A stretch of DNA of 64,000 nucleotides from Mesorhizobium sp. (GCF_024710845.1 NZ_JANJTZ010000056.1:62001-126000); one strand, 5' to 3'; counted from the stretch's first letter, positions 47,669 through 60,232 are shown. The notes: generated by a model not told the origin, from the sequence alone. A program made the numbers and translations.

Positions 47669-48603
47669 GCTCCGACTGGGGCCAGCAGCCGCCATGCGAC
47701 GACGTCAAGAAGGTAGGCCGTGAAAATCAGGAACAGGTAGACGATGGAATAGGCGAACAGCTGCTTGGCCGGCTTCATCACCTTGTCTTCGGAAGACATG
47801 GCGAGAACCGCCCAGGTCTTCCAGACGAAGCCGGCGCCGAGCACGGTAGCGGCGATGCCATAGCCCCAGGAGACGTAGCCGAGCACGGCCGGCAGGACCG
47901 CCAGCGGCGCGAGGATCAGCGCATAGACGAACATCTGGCGGCGCGTTGACAGTTCGCCCGCGACGTTGGGCATCATCGGGATGCCGGCGCGGCCGTAGTC
48001 GCCCGCCTTGAACAGTGCCAGCGCCCAGAAATGCGGCGGGGTCCACAGGAAGATCACCAGGAACAGGATGACGCTCTCGAGGCTGACGGTGCCGGTTGCC
48101 GCGGCCCAGCCGATCACCGGCGGGATCGCCCCGGCGGCGCCGCCGATGACGATGTTCTGCGGCGTCGAGCGCTTGAGCCACATCGTATAGATGACGGCAT
48201 AGAAGAAAATCGTGAAGGCCAGCAGCGTCGCCGACAGCCAGTTTACAAGCACGCCGAGCGTCAGGACCGAAAGCGCCGAGAGGACCAGCCCGAATGCCAG
48301 CGCTTCGCCGGGCAGTACGCGGCCGAGCGGCACCGGACGCTTCGACGTGCGGGACATGACGTGGTCGATGTCGGCGTCGTACCACATGTTCAGCGCGCCC
48401 GACGCACCGGCGCCGACGGCGATGGCGACGATCGCAATGATGGCGATGAACGGGTTCATCGCGCCGGGTGCTGCCACCAGACCGACAATCGCGGTGAAGA
48501 CGACGAGCGACATGACACGCGGCTTCAGCAGCGCGAAATAGTCGCCGGCGGTCGCCTCGGAGAGGCGGATCTCTTCCCGGCCAATATTCTCAACAACAGC
48601 CAT
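47665..48603 (-). CDS. ctaB: Protoheme IX farnesyltransferase (heme O synthase)
   Basis: 312 residues with about nine hydrophobic helices. The UbiA-type Asp motifs are [14 protein letters not shown] (NxxxDxxxD-like) and [12 protein letters not shown] near residue 210. [16 protein letters not shown] at the N-terminus and [16 protein letters not shown] are also diagnostic. It farnesylates heme b to heme o, the precursor of heme a for this oxidase. The stop overlaps the coxF start; ctaD lies 71 bp upstream. Confidence 0.97.
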   Translation of the reverse strand: MAVVENIGREEIRLSEATAGDYFALLKPRVMSLVVFTAIVGLVAAPGAMNPFIAIIAIVAIAVGAGASGALNMWYDADIDHVMSRTSKRPVPLGRVLPGEALAFGLVLSALSVLTLGVLVNWLSATLLAFTIFFYAVIYTMWLKRSTPQNIVIGGAAGAIPPVIGWAAATGTVSLESVILFLVIFLWTPPHFWALALFKAGDYGRAGIPMMPNVAGELSTRRQMFVYALILAPLAVLPAVLGYVSWGYGIAATVLGAGFVWKTWAVLAMSSEDKVMKPAKQLFAYSIVYLFLIFTAYLLDVVAWRLLAPVGA

Positions 48604-48674
48604 TCAGGCGTCCGCTCCAGGTCTCAAAGGGCGAAACCGCCGGAACCCGGCGGTTTGCTTTGGCTTTCTGCCGA

Positions 48675-51243
<2,569 letters not shown>

Positions 51244-51598
51244 CACGACGATCGTCTCCCGCAACGTTCCGTCCAGACCCGTGCGCAACGGGCAGGGTCC
51301 CACGTTGGCGCCGTTAAAACCATACTCTCAATCCGACCGCAAGAAAGCCATCGTCCGCCGCGTGCGGCATTTTTGCGCGCGGCGTGCCGACCTTGCGGAA
51401 ATGCCTGAAAGCGCATCGGAAATTGCCCGCCATCCAGCGGATTCGCCGCGTCCCCCACTTCCGTAAGGCAAGCCGCAATTCCGACGGATTTGCCATTGAG
51501 AGCATGTTTGCGACGGGTTTCAGGAACGTGCAGACCCGTCGGCTTTGAAAAGCCGGGCCTGGCAAGGTAGCTTTGCCTGATTCGTCACGGAGTTCACA
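51244..51598. promoter_or_regulatory. 355-bp divergent gap between ctaC and ialB
   Basis: No gene was found here. It must hold the promoters of the cox operon (minus) and of the IalB gene (plus), but I could not fix clear -35/-10 boxes. Near the plus-strand gene two adjacent hairpins occur: GACGGGT/ACCCGTC (51512-51540) and CGGCTT-TGAA-AAGCCG (51540-51555), then a GATTC sequence that is a CcrM GANTC site. The ialB start is preceded by GGAG. Confidence 0.45.
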
Positions 51599-52102
51599 AT
51601 GGTCCGTCGCACTATCCTGACTGCGCTCCTGTCGTGCTGCGCGGCGGCATGGACGCCCGCCTTGGCGCAGCAGAAGGAGACCGTCAAGGGCACGCATGGG
51701 GCCTGGTCGATGGTCTGCTCGACTCCGGCCGGCGCGACGGCCGAGCAATGCGCGATGATGCAGAACGTGGTCGCGGAAGAGCGGCCGGAGATGGGCCTTT
51801 CCGTCGTCGTGTTCCGCACCGCCGACAACAAGGCCGAGATCCTGCGGGTCTTGACGCCGCTCGGCGTACTCCTGCCGAACGGGCTCGGCCTCTATGTCGA
51901 CGGCAAGGATATCGGCCGCGCCTATTTCGCGCGATGCTTCGAGGACGGATGTTATGCCGAGGTCATCCTCGAGAAGCAGCTTCTCGAGACGTTCAAGAAC
52001 GGCAAGGCCGCCGTATTCATCGTCTTCCAGGCGCCGGAGGAGGGCATCGGCATCCCTGTCGACCTGACCGGTTTCGCCGAAGGCTTTGCCGCGCTTCCGT
52101 AG
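51599..52102 (+). CDS. Invasion-associated locus B (IalB) family protein
   Basis: 167 residues with a signal peptide ending PALAQQ. The mature part shows GAWSMVCSTPAGATAEQCAMM, VLTPLGVLLPNGLGLYVDG and FARCFEDGCYAEVIL with four cysteines in the IalB pattern, two pairs likely bonded. IalB proteins are periplasmic or surface proteins found in many alphaproteobacteria. The Bartonella member is linked to red-cell invasion, but in free-living bacteria the role is open. The gene is alone and followed by a YbjN-like gene. Confidence 0.92.
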   Translation: MVRRTILTALLSCCAAAWTPALAQQKETVKGTHGAWSMVCSTPAGATAEQCAMMQNVVAEERPEMGLSVVVFRTADNKAEILRVLTPLGVLLPNGLGLYVDGKDIGRAYFARCFEDGCYAEVILEKQLLETFKNGKAAVFIVFQAPEEGIGIPVDLTGFAEGFAALP

Positions 52103-52178
52103 CGTCGCCTGATCTTGCGTTCGGCCGCGGTCTGACGGATAGTCCCTGCCCGATACGTCCGGTTGGGGGCTTCGGTCG

Positions 52179-52646
52179 ATGCAATTCTCTCGCATCCTTG
52201 GCGCGGTCGGCGCCGTTTTCGTCACGTGTCTTACCGTCTCCGCTACCGCGCAGGAACAGGCGGAGGTCTACACCATCGCCGACCCCGAGCTCGTCCTGGA
52301 ACTGGCCAAAGGCTTCGGCTCGGCCGCGTTGGAGAAGGATTCGTCCGGCGACCCGATGATCAGCGGCCGCGTGCAGGGCCTCAAATACGTTGTCTGGTTC
52401 TACGGCTGCAAGGAGGCCGTGAACTGCCGCTCGATCCAGTTGTCCGCCGGCTATACCGACGAATACTCGGCGGACAAGGCGAACGAGTGGAACGTGAAAT
52501 ACCGCTGGATCAAGGCCTTCGAAAAGGACGGGTCCAACTTCAGGATGGACATCGACTTCAAGGGCGGAATCACACGGGCGAACCTCGAGGCGCAGATGGC
52601 GACCTGGGATTCCTTCGTCGGCGACATCAAGGACTCCGTCGAGTAG
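52179..52646 (+). CDS. YbjN-domain exported protein
   Basis: 155 residues with a signal peptide (ILGAVGAVFVTCLTVSATAQ). The remainder shows a YbjN-like pattern: ELVLELAKGFGSAALEKD, GLKYVVWFYGCKEAVNCRSIQLSAGY as its parts YVVWFYGC and CRSIQLSAGY, and a helix WNVKYRWIKAF. Two Cys may pair in the periplasm. YbjN-like domains are alpha/beta folds of unclear function. A 77-bp gap separates it from the IalB gene, and 69 bp from tldD. Confidence 0.8.
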   Translation: MQFSRILGAVGAVFVTCLTVSATAQEQAEVYTIADPELVLELAKGFGSAALEKDSSGDPMISGRVQGLKYVVWFYGCKEAVNCRSIQLSAGYTDEYSADKANEWNVKYRWIKAFEKDGSNFRMDIDFKGGITRANLEAQMATWDSFVGDIKDSVE

Positions 52647-52714
52647 CTTCCGATTGCTGCGATGACGGGTGGTGCCTATATGCTGGCGTGAAGCCAACAT
52701 ATTGGAACTCGCCG

Positions 52715-54127
52715 ATGGACAGCCTTCTCAATCAGTTCGACATCTCCGACGACGAGATCAGGCGTCTCGTACGCGATACGGTCACGGGCGCGGACGATGG
52801 CGAACTGTTCCTCGAGCAGAGCCAGTCCGAAGCGCTGATGTTCGACAATGGCCGGCTGAAGACGGCCAATTTCTCCACCGACCAGGGCTTTGGCCTGCGC
52901 GCCGTGGCCGGCGAGGCGACCGGATATGCGCATTCCAGCGAGTTGTCGGGCGCGGCGCTGCAGCGCGCAGCCGATGCCGTGTCGGCGGTCAAGGCCGGCT
53001 ATGCCGGCACGCTGGCGGATGCGCCGGCGAAGACGAATCGCCATCTCTACGGCGAAGCCAACCCGATCGAGCAGCCCGCCTTCGAGGCCAAGGCGAAGAT
53101 TCTGCAGGAGATCGACGCCTATCTGCGCGGGCGCGATCCGCGCGTGCGCCAGGTCACCGCGTCGCTCACTGCGTCGTGGCAGCATGTCGAGATCCTGCGC
53201 GCCGACGGCCAGGTCGCGCGCGACATCCGCCCGCTGGTGCGGATGAGCGTCCAGGTCATGGTCGGCGAGGGCGACCGGCAGGAAACCGGCTCCTACGGCA
53301 TGGGCGGTCGCAAGAGCTTTGACGAATTCATCGCCGAGGGCGCGTGGAAGGACGGCGCCGACGAGGCGCTGCGGCAAGCCCTAGTCAATCTGGCGGCGGT
53401 CCCCGCCCCTGCCGGAACCTTCGACATCGTCCTGTCTTCCGGCTGGCCGGGCGTGATGCTGCACGAGGCGGTCGGACACGGACTGGAAGGCGATTTCAAC
53501 CGCAAGAAGACCTCCGCCTTCGCCGGGCTGCTCGGCCAGCAGGTCGCAGCGAAGGGCGTCACCGTCGTCGACGACGGCACGATCATGGAGCGGCGCGGTT
53601 CGCTGACCATCGACGACGAAGGCACCCCTTCGGCCTACAATGTGCTGATCGAGGACGGCAGGCTGGTCGGTTACATGCAGGACCGGCAGAATGCCCGCCT
53701 GATGGGCATGCAGCCGACCGGCAACGGCCGCCGCGAGGGCTATGCGCACCAGCCGATGCCGCGCATGACCAACACCTACATGACCGCCGGCGACATGGCG
53801 CCGGAGGAGATCATCGCCTCGGTGAAGAAGGGCATCTACGCTGTCTCCTTCGGCGGCGGGCAGGTGGACATCACGTCGGGCAAGTTCGTGTTCGGCTGCA
53901 CCGAGGCCTACATGATCGAGGACGGCAAGGTGACTCAGCCGATCAAGGGCGCAATGCTGATCGGCAACGGGCCGGACGCGATGCACCGCGTCTCGATGGT
54001 CGGCAACGACATGAAGCTCGACACCGGCATCGGCATGTGCGGCAAGGCCGGCCAGGGAGTCCCCGTCGGCGTCGGCCAGCCGCATCTGCGCATGAACCAG
54101 ATGACGGTCGGCGGGACGAAGGCGTAA
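52715..54127 (+). CDS. tldD: Metalloprotease TldD
   Basis: 470 residues from the ATG at 52715. The zinc motif of TldD is HEAVGHGLEGD near residue 248, with GVMLHEAVGHG before it. SYGMGGRKSFDEF, ARLMGMQPTGNGRREGY and GMCGKAGQGVPVGVGQPHLR, given here as the pieces GMCGKAGQG and VGQPHLRM, are typical of the TldD/PmbA family. TldD with TldE forms a heterodimer that cleaves leader peptides; TldE is not adjacent. The gene leads into the sirtuin gene with almost no gap. Confidence 0.96.
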   Translation: MDSLLNQFDISDDEIRRLVRDTVTGADDGELFLEQSQSEALMFDNGRLKTANFSTDQGFGLRAVAGEATGYAHSSELSGAALQRAADAVSAVKAGYAGTLADAPAKTNRHLYGEANPIEQPAFEAKAKILQEIDAYLRGRDPRVRQVTASLTASWQHVEILRADGQVARDIRPLVRMSVQVMVGEGDRQETGSYGMGGRKSFDEFIAEGAWKDGADEALRQALVNLAAVPAPAGTFDIVLSSGWPGVMLHEAVGHGLEGDFNRKKTSAFAGLLGQQVAAKGVTVVDDGTIMERRGSLTIDDEGTPSAYNVLIEDGRLVGYMQDRQNARLMGMQPTGNGRREGYAHQPMPRMTNTYMTAGDMAPEEIIASVKKGIYAVSFGGGQVDITSGKFVFGCTEAYMIEDGKVTQPIKGAMLIGNGPDAMHRVSMVGNDMKLDTGIGMCGKAGQGVPVGVGQPHLRMNQMTVGGTKA

Positions 54128-54132
54128 ACATC

Positions 54133-54846
54133 TTGGACTTCGATCCAACCTCCTCCATCGTCATCCTCACCGGCGCCGGAATCTCCGTCGAGTCCGGGCT
54201 GGAGACGTTCCGCGACAGGAACGGCCTGTGGGCGAAGGTCGATCATCGCGAGGTGGCGACGCCCGAAGGGTTCGCCCACAATCCGGTCAAGGTGCACGAC
54301 TTCTACAACAAGCGGCGGCGCCAGCTTCGCGATACGCTGCCCAACGCGGCGCACCATGCGCTGGCGCGCCTCGAGGGCGCGTGGCGCGGCGACTTCCTGC
54401 TGGTCACCCAGAACGTCGATGACCTGCACGAATCTGCCGGTTCGCGAAAGCTCATCCACATGCATGGCGAGCTGAATTCGGCGCTGTGCGGCGCCTGCGG
54501 GCTGCGCGGTCCATGGAAGACCGACATGTCGACCTATTCGCGTTGCCCGCATTGCGAGACGGTCGGGCAGATGCGGCCGGACATCGTCTGGTTCAGCGAG
54601 ATGCCCTATCAGATGGACCGGATCTACCGCGCGCTCGCGAAAGCGGACCTGTTCGTCGCCATCGGAACGTCGGGCAACGTCTATCCGGCCGCGCAGTTCG
54701 TCGAGGAGGCGAGCGCCAACGGCGCGCGCACGGTCGAGATCAATCTCGACGTCTCGGACAACACGCAAATGTTCAACGAGGTGATAAGGGGTCCGGCATC
54801 GAAGATGGTGCCGGACTATGTCGACAGATTGCTGGCGGACGCCTAA
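54133..54846 (+). CDS. cobB: NAD-dependent protein deacylase (Sir2/CobB type)
   Basis: 237 residues from a TTG at 54133, 5 bp after the tldD stop. No ATG or GTG lies nearer in frame, and the Rossmann motif ILTGAGISVESGLETFRD begins just after. Catalytic His is in KLIHMHGELNS, NAD contacts in TQNVDDLHESAG, and the zinc ribbon in LCGACG and RCPHCE. FYNKRRRQL keeps the Tyr-x2-Arg pair that in CobB/SIRT5 binds acidic acyl groups, so desuccinylation as well as deacetylation is expected. TldD-Sir2 coupling is common in Rhizobiales-like genomes. Confidence 0.93.
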   Translation: MDFDPTSSIVILTGAGISVESGLETFRDRNGLWAKVDHREVATPEGFAHNPVKVHDFYNKRRRQLRDTLPNAAHHALARLEGAWRGDFLLVTQNVDDLHESAGSRKLIHMHGELNSALCGACGLRGPWKTDMSTYSRCPHCETVGQMRPDIVWFSEMPYQMDRIYRALAKADLFVAIGTSGNVYPAAQFVEEASANGARTVEINLDVSDNTQMFNEVIRGPASKMVPDYVDRLLADA

Positions 54847-54852
54847 CGGCGC

Positions 54853-56094
54853 TCACCGCCGCTTCCGCGGTCTTTCCAGAAGCGCGACGGCCTCGACATG
54901 GGGCGACCAGAGAAACTGGTCGACGGGTGTCACGCTGACCAGTTCGTAGCCGCCGTCGATGAGGATGCGCAGGTCGCGGGCGAGCGTCACCGGGTTGCAG
55001 GAGACAGCCGCCACTTTCGGCACGCCCGACCGCGCGATCTGGCGTGACTGATCCTCCGCTCCGGCGCGCGGCGGGTCGAAGACGATGCCGTCGAAGGCTT
55101 CGAGATCCTTGAAGGTGAGCGGACGACGGAAGAGATCACGTTTTTCCGTGGTGACGCGCTTCAGGCCGGTGGAGAAGCGGAACCCCCGGTCGAGCGCGGC
55201 CAGCGCCGCGGCCTCGCCCTCGACCGCATGCACTTCGGACCTCTGTGCCAACCGCAAGGCGAAGGCGCCCGAGCCGCTGAACAGATCGGCGACACGTTTC
55301 GACTTGGCCAGGTGACCCACGACCAGAGACGCCATTGCCTCCTCCGCGGAGGCGACCGCCTGCAGGAAGCCGCCCGGCGGCGGGGTGACCTCGGCCGGGC
55401 CGAAGCGCACGGCTGGCTTGCGCGCCTCGACAAGGACCTCGCCGTCGACGGAAAGGCGCGCGACGCGCTCGCGCAATGCGAACGCGGCGGCCTCACGACG
55501 TCCTGCGTCCGGCAGCGTGCCCGATTCGGCGAAGGCAACGTCGAGACCGTTGTCCGTGGCGGTCACGGTGAGGTGGAACGGAGTGGCCGTCCGACAGGCA
55601 AGCGCCGCGAGATTGCGCAGCATCGGCAGGGCCGTGACGATGGCCGGCAGCGCGATGCGGCATTCCTCGATATCGACGATCTCGGAAGACTGCATGCGAT
55701 GATAGCCGAGCAGCATGCCGCCAGCCGTCTTTCGGGCGCTCAGCACGACGCGGCGGCGGCTGTCAGGCGCGCACGAAACCAGTTGCTCCAGATCGATCCC
55801 GATGCGCTCGCGCTTCAGAGCCGTCGCGACGCGCTCGGCCTTGAAGGCGCGATAGGCCTGCGCCTCCATATGCTGGAGAGAGCAGCCGCCACAGGTGCCG
55901 AAATGCCGGCACGGCGGCTCGACCCTGAGCGGCGACGGCTCAACGACCGCCATCAGCGTTCCCCGGTCGCGCTCGACCGCTGCGTTGACGATCTCCCCCG
56001 GCAAGGTAAACGGCACGAAGACCTGGCCACGCTCGGTGCGCGCGATGCCGTCGCCATGGCTGCCAAGACTATCGATGAGGAGCCGCACGTTCAT
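54853..56094 (-). CDS. RNA m5U methyltransferase (TrmA/RlmD family)
   Basis: 413 residues. A TRAM-like start (RLLIDSLGSHGDGIARTERGQ as its parts LGSHGDGIAR) precedes a 4Fe-4S site, with Cys in CRHFGTCGGCSLQHM. The SAM-binding motif is VADLFSGSGAFALRLA near residue 265. The catalytic motif is KVAAVSCNPVTLARDL with the nucleophilic Cys, and the DPPRAG motif is FDPPRAGAED. It should methylate C5 of a uridine in 23S rRNA or tRNA; which site is not decided. The start overlaps the tlyA stop as ATGA. Confidence 0.94.
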   Translation of the reverse strand: MNVRLLIDSLGSHGDGIARTERGQVFVPFTLPGEIVNAAVERDRGTLMAVVEPSPLRVEPPCRHFGTCGGCSLQHMEAQAYRAFKAERVATALKRERIGIDLEQLVSCAPDSRRRVVLSARKTAGGMLLGYHRMQSSEIVDIEECRIALPAIVTALPMLRNLAALACRTATPFHLTVTATDNGLDVAFAESGTLPDAGRREAAAFALRERVARLSVDGEVLVEARKPAVRFGPAEVTPPPGGFLQAVASAEEAMASLVVGHLAKSKRVADLFSGSGAFALRLAQRSEVHAVEGEAAALAALDRGFRFSTGLKRVTTEKRDLFRRPLTFKDLEAFDGIVFDPPRAGAEDQSRQIARSGVPKVAAVSCNPVTLARDLRILIDGGYELVSVTPVDQFLWSPHVEAVALLERPRKRR

Positions 56095-56852
56095 CGGTCT
56101 CTCTTCCCGCCGAGTAGAAACTCGCGATTGCCGTCGCCGCCTTCGATGGGCGACGGGGTGACGCCCAGCGAACGCCAGCCAGGTTGGGCGTCGAGCCAGG
56201 CAGACAGGTCCTCAGCGATCCTCGGTCCGAGCGCCGGATCGCGCAGCAGCCCGCCCTTGCCGATCGCCTCGCGCCCGGCCTCGAACTGCGGCTTGACGAG
56301 GAGTGCTGCCGAAGCGCCTTGCGCGGCAAGCGCAAGCGCCGGAGGAAGCGCGAGCTTCAGCGAGATGAAGCTGACATCGGCAACGACAATCTGGGGCTGA
56401 ACCCCGCCGAGATGGTCGATGGTCAGGTCGCGGGCATTGAGCCCTTCGATGACCCGCACGCGTGGATCGGCGCGCAACGTCTCGTGCAACTGGTCACGGC
56501 CAACATCGAGGGCGATGACAGACGCGGCGCCCCTTTCGAGCAGGACCTGCGTGAAACCGCCGGTCGAAGCGCCGACGTCGAGGGCGGCAGCTCCCGTCAC
56601 ATCGATCGCGAAATGGTCGAGGGCGGCGACGAGCTTGAGCGCCGAACGCGAGACGTAGCCGCGCGCCGGGTCGTCGACCACTATCTCCACGCCCTGTTCG
56701 ACCACCCTGCCCGGCCTGGTCTCGACCTTGCCGGACACGGCGACCGTGCCGCGCTCGATTGCGTCGCGCGCCCGCGAGCGGGTCTGAAACAGACCGCGGC
56801 CGACGAGAAGCTCGTCGAGACGCTGGCGGGTTGCGGGACTTGCGGCGGACAT
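56091..56852 (-). CDS. tlyA: TlyA family RNA 2'-O-methyltransferase
   Basis: 253 residues: an N-terminal S4 RNA-binding domain (QRLDELLVGRGLFQTRSRA and GTVAVSGKVETRPG) and a FtsJ-like SAM domain with ALDVGASTGGFTQVLLERGA. The K-D-K-E set includes IVVADVSFISLKLALP and ALLVKPQFEAGREAIGKGG. TlyA methylates cytidines of 16S and sometimes 23S rRNA and is also described as hemolysin-like. It lies between a small exported protein gene and the RNA methyltransferase, part of the dxs-tlyA-rumA-like order. Confidence 0.96.
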   Translation of the reverse strand: MSAASPATRQRLDELLVGRGLFQTRSRARDAIERGTVAVSGKVETRPGRVVEQGVEIVVDDPARGYVSRSALKLVAALDHFAIDVTGAAALDVGASTGGFTQVLLERGAASVIALDVGRDQLHETLRADPRVRVIEGLNARDLTIDHLGGVQPQIVVADVSFISLKLALPPALALAAQGASAALLVKPQFEAGREAIGKGGLLRDPALGPRIAEDLSAWLDAQPGWRSLGVTPSPIEGGDGNREFLLGGKRDR

Positions 56853-56901
56853 CCCGTTTCCTTGACGGGTAGGACCGCCGAAAGCAAGCAGGAGGGAGAT
56901 T

Positions 56902-57168
56902 TCAGAAGGATCTGTATCCGCCGGATCCGGTGTTGAGCGCGCCGGTCGATGTCTGGGCTCCGGCCGAAAGCTGTGTCGAAGGCGCTTCGGCTATAGGAGA
57001 GACGAACACCGGCCGCTCGTCGAGGCCGAACCCACCGCGCAGGTCGCCCATCTTCGAGGCGACGATGCGGATCGCGGCCGCTTCCAGCCGGCGGTCGTAG
57101 CGCTGCTCGGCCAAAGCCGGTGTCAATCCGGCAGCCAGCGCGAACGTCGCGGCGATCAAGGTTTTCAT
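56902..57168 (-). CDS. Small exported protein, unknown function
   Basis: 88 residues from the ATG at 57168, with GGGAGC about 8 bases upstream; a longer frame to 57228 is less likely. The signal peptide is TLIAATFALAAGLTPALAEQ. The mature 68 residues are basic near the start (YDRRLEAAAIRIVASKMGD) and rich in Ser, Thr and Gly at the end (TSTGALNTGSGGYRSF). No motif identifies a function. Similar short exported proteins are common between dxs and tlyA in related genomes, though I cannot verify that here. Confidence 0.7.
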   Translation of the reverse strand: MKTLIAATFALAAGLTPALAEQRYDRRLEAAAIRIVASKMGDLRGGFGLDERPVFVSPIAEAPSTQLSAGAQTSTGALNTGSGGYRSF

Positions 57169-57319
57169 GGTCTTTTGCTCCCTGTCCCGGGAAGACGTCT
57201 TACCAGCGACCGATTGAGAAACGGCCAAGGGACAGGGTTAGGGAAACGCCAAACCGCAGCGTAAACAGAGCGTTATGCGACGAAGCGGCCAATCCGATTC
57301 ATGCCGTTGATGCAAAGAT

Positions 57320-59230
57320 TCAGGCGCGGGCGGCACGGATCTCGCGGTGGAGCGTGGCAAACACGGTGCGCACGATCCCGGCGGCGTCGAGCCCCGCCTC
57401 GGCATACATCTTCTCGGGCCTGGCGTGGTCGGTGAACTCGTCGGGCAGACAGAGCGGGCGGACCTTGAGCCCGTTGTCGAGCAGCCCTTCCGTAGCGAGG
57501 AACTGCAGCACCTGGCTGCCGAAACCACCGACCGCGCCCTCCTCGACCGTGATCAGGACTTCGTGCTCGCGCGCCAGCCGCCGCAGGAGATCATGGTCGA
57601 GCGGTTTGGCGAAGCGAGCATCGGCAACTGTCGTGGACAGGCCGGCGGCGTCCAGTTCTTCGGCCGCGAGAATGCAATCGGCCAGCCTCGTGCCGAAAGA
57701 CAGAAGTGCAACCTTGGTTCCCTCGCGAACAATCCGTCCCTTGCCGATCTCGAGGAACGAGCCCCGCACCGGCATCTCGACGCCAACACCGTTGCCGCGC
57801 GGGTAGCGGAAGGAGATCGGGCCTTCGTCATACTCCGCCGCGGTGCGGACCATATGGCGCAGTTCGGCCTCGTCCGCGGCGGCCATGACGACGAAGCCCG
57901 GCAGCGACGACAGGAAGCCGACGTCGAAGGCGCCGCAATGGGTTGGACCGTCGGCGCCGACATAGCCGGCGCGGTCGATGGGAAAGCGCACCGGCAGCTT
58001 CTGGATCGCCACGTCGTGGACGACCTGGTCGTAGGCGCGCTGCAGGAAGGTCGAGTAAATCGCGGCGAAAGGCTTGAACCCTTCCGTCGCCAGACCGGCG
58101 GCGAAGGTGACGGCATGCTGCTCGGCGATGCCGACGTCGAAGGTTCGGGTCGGAAACGCCTCGCCGAACAGGTCGAGGCCGGTGCCCGTCGGCATCGCCG
58201 CGGTGATGGCGACGATCTTCTCGTCGCGCAGCGCTTCCTCGATCAGGCTCTCGGCGAAGACTTTCGTGTAGGCAGGCGCGTTGGCAGGTGCCTTGGCCTG
58301 GGCGCCGGTGATGACGTCGAACTTGTTGACGCCGTGATACTTGTCGGATGCTGCCTCGGCCGGGGCGTAGCCCTTGCCCTTCTTGGTGATGACGTGGATC
58401 AGCACCGGCCCGTCGCCATTGTCGCGGACATTCTTCAGCACCGGGATCAGGTGCTCCAGGTTGTGACCGTCGATCGGTCCGATGTGATAGAAGCCGAGCT
58501 CCTCGAACATCGTGCCGCCGGTGACGTAGCCGCGCGCGTGCTCGACGGCGCGGGTGATGGCGCGGTCAGCGCGCTTGCCGAGGTAGGACGTCAGCTTCTT
58601 GCCGATGTCGCGCAGGCCGAGATAGGCGCGACCGGAGGCGAGACGCGCGAGGTAGGCGCTCATCGCCCCGGTCGGAGGAGCGATCGACATGTCGTTGTCG
58701 TTGAGGATGACGATGAGGCGGGCATCGAGCGCGCCGGCATTGTTCATCGCCTCATAGGCCATGCCGGCCGACATCGCGCCGTCGCCGATCACCGCGATGA
58801 CGCTGTTCTTGCCGCCCTTCAGGTCGCGCGCCACCGCCATGCCGAGACCGGCCGAGATCGAGGTCGACGAATGCGCCGCGCCGAACGGGTCGTACTCGCT
58901 TTCGGCACGCTTGGTGAAGCCGGACAGCCCGTCCTCGGCCCTCAACGTGCGGATGCGGTCGCGCCGGCCGGTCAGGATCTTGTGCGGATAAGCCTGGTGG
59001 CCGACATCCCAGATCAAACGATCCTCGGGCGTGTTGAAAACATAGTGGAGCGCGACGGTCAGCTCGACCACCCCCAGGCCGGCGCCGAGGTGGCCGCCGG
59101 TCTGCGAGACGGCGTCGATCAGTTCCTCGCGCAGTTCGCCGGCAAGCTGAGGCAGTTCAGCTTCCGACAGCTTGCGCAGGTCCGCGGGAATGCGGACCCT
59201 GTCGAGGAGTGGCGTGGACGGTGAGGGCAA
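57320..59230 (-). CDS. dxs: 1-deoxy-D-xylulose-5-phosphate synthase
   Basis: 636 residues from a TTG at 59230, with GAGAAG upstream; the family start [17 protein letters not shown] follows. The thiamine diphosphate motif is [17 protein letters not shown] (GDG...N), with [14 protein letters not shown] and the transketolase pyrimidine-binding region [26 protein letters not shown]. The catalytic His region [12 protein letters not shown] is present. Dxs makes DXP from pyruvate and glyceraldehyde-3-phosphate for isoprenoids and thiamine. In related genomes it usually follows xseB, but here about 3.2 kb separate them. Confidence 0.97.
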   Translation of the reverse strand: MPSPSTPLLDRVRIPADLRKLSEAELPQLAGELREELIDAVSQTGGHLGAGLGVVELTVALHYVFNTPEDRLIWDVGHQAYPHKILTGRRDRIRTLRAEDGLSGFTKRAESEYDPFGAAHSSTSISAGLGMAVARDLKGGKNSVIAVIGDGAMSAGMAYEAMNNAGALDARLIVILNDNDMSIAPPTGAMSAYLARLASGRAYLGLRDIGKKLTSYLGKRADRAITRAVEHARGYVTGGTMFEELGFYHIGPIDGHNLEHLIPVLKNVRDNGDGPVLIHVITKKGKGYAPAEAASDKYHGVNKFDVITGAQAKAPANAPAYTKVFAESLIEEALRDEKIVAITAAMPTGTGLDLFGEAFPTRTFDVGIAEQHAVTFAAGLATEGFKPFAAIYSTFLQRAYDQVVHDVAIQKLPVRFPIDRAGYVGADGPTHCGAFDVGFLSSLPGFVVMAAADEAELRHMVRTAAEYDEGPISFRYPRGNGVGVEMPVRGSFLEIGKGRIVREGTKVALLSFGTRLADCILAAEELDAAGLSTTVADARFAKPLDHDLLRRLAREHEVLITVEEGAVGGFGSQVLQFLATEGLLDNGLKVRPLCLPDEFTDHARPEKMYAEAGLDAAGIVRTVFATLHREIRAARA

Positions 59231-59311
59231 GATTGTCCGGCTTCTCTATCGTGTATTGCAGCCGACATAGGCAGTGCGGCCCGAAAAGTAAACGTGGGCC
59301 AGCGTCGCACA

Positions 59312-60232
59312 CTATCCCGCGGGCAACGGTATGTATTCTTCCTCGTCGCCGGGGACGATGTCGAACTTCGCCGTCCGCCACTCTTCCTTGGCCTGCTCGA
59401 TGCGTTCCTTCGATGACGAGACGAAGTTCCACCAGATGTGGCGGGGCGAGCCGAGCGAGGCGCCGCCGAACAACATGAAATGCGCGCCGGTTTCGGACGA
59501 AACGACGATCTCGTCGCCTGGGCGGAAGACCAGCAGGCGATCGGACGGGAAGCGGTCGCCAGCGATAATCACCGAGCCTTCGAGGACATAGATCGCCCGC
59601 TCCTCGGCGTCGGCCGGTATCTGCACCCGCGCGCCCGGATCGAGCCGCAGCGAGGCGTAGAGCGTGTCGGAATAGGCCTTCACCGGCGAGGCCAAGCCCT
59701 GGAAAGCGCCGATCACCACCGCACCGGTGACACCGTCTTCATAGAACTCAGGCAGGTGCGCCTTGGCCGTGTTGGCGAATTCGGGCGCGATCTCCTCCTT
59801 GCCGTCCGGCAGCGCAAGCCACGTCTGCAGGCCGGAAATCGACATCGGCGCGCCGCGAAGCTCTTCCGGCGTGCGCTCCGAATGGACGATGCCGCGCCCC
59901 GCCGTCATCAGATTCACGTCGCCCGGCGCGATCACCATTTCGGTGCCGAGCGAATCGCGATGGCGGATGCGGCCGTCGAACAGATAGGTCACCGTCGACA
60001 GCCCGATATGCGGGTGCGGGCGAACGTCCATCGCCTGGCCGGCGCGCAGGACGGCCGGTCCCATCCGGTCGAAGAAGATGAACGGGCCGACGAGCCGACG
60101 CCGCGCCGTCGGCAGCGCGCGCCGCACCTCGAACCCGCCGATGTCCTTGGCGTTGGGGATGACCATCAGTTCGATCGCATCGCAGGAGAAGGCATCTCCA
60201 GGCTCGGGATCTCGGACGGGAAAATAGCTCAT
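59312..60232 (-). CDS. Pirin family protein
   Basis: 306 residues from the ATG at 60232. The canonical pirin core is present: FIFFDRMGPAVL, VRPHPHIGLSTVTYLFDG with the HxH iron ligands, IRHRDSLG, and GRGIVHSERTPEE with the HxE ligands. The second cupin has VLEGSVIIAGDRF and the C-terminal extension with LGSPRHIWWNFVSSS, which is typical of bacterial pirins. Some members act as quercetinases; others affect pyruvate metabolism. It is divergent from the TadG-like gene and sits in the insert between dxs and xseB. Confidence 0.95.
   Translation of the reverse strand: MSYFPVRDPEPGDAFSCDAIELMVIPNAKDIGGFEVRRALPTARRRLVGPFIFFDRMGPAVLRAGQAMDVRPHPHIGLSTVTYLFDGRIRHRDSLGTEMVIAPGDVNLMTAGRGIVHSERTPEELRGAPMSISGLQTWLALPDGKEEIAPEFANTAKAHLPEFYEDGVTGAVVIGAFQGLASPVKAYSDTLYASLRLDPGARVQIPADAEERAIYVLEGSVIIAGDRFPSDRLLVFRPGDEIVVSSETGAHFMLFGGASLGSPRHIWWNFVSSSKERIEQAKEEWRTAKFDIVPGDEEEYIPLPAG

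Noticed and set aside
57347-59224. Plus-strand frame of 625 codons opposite dxs
   Set aside because: It is antisense to dxs, is Gly/Arg/Val-rich without domains and arises from GC-rich codon symmetry.
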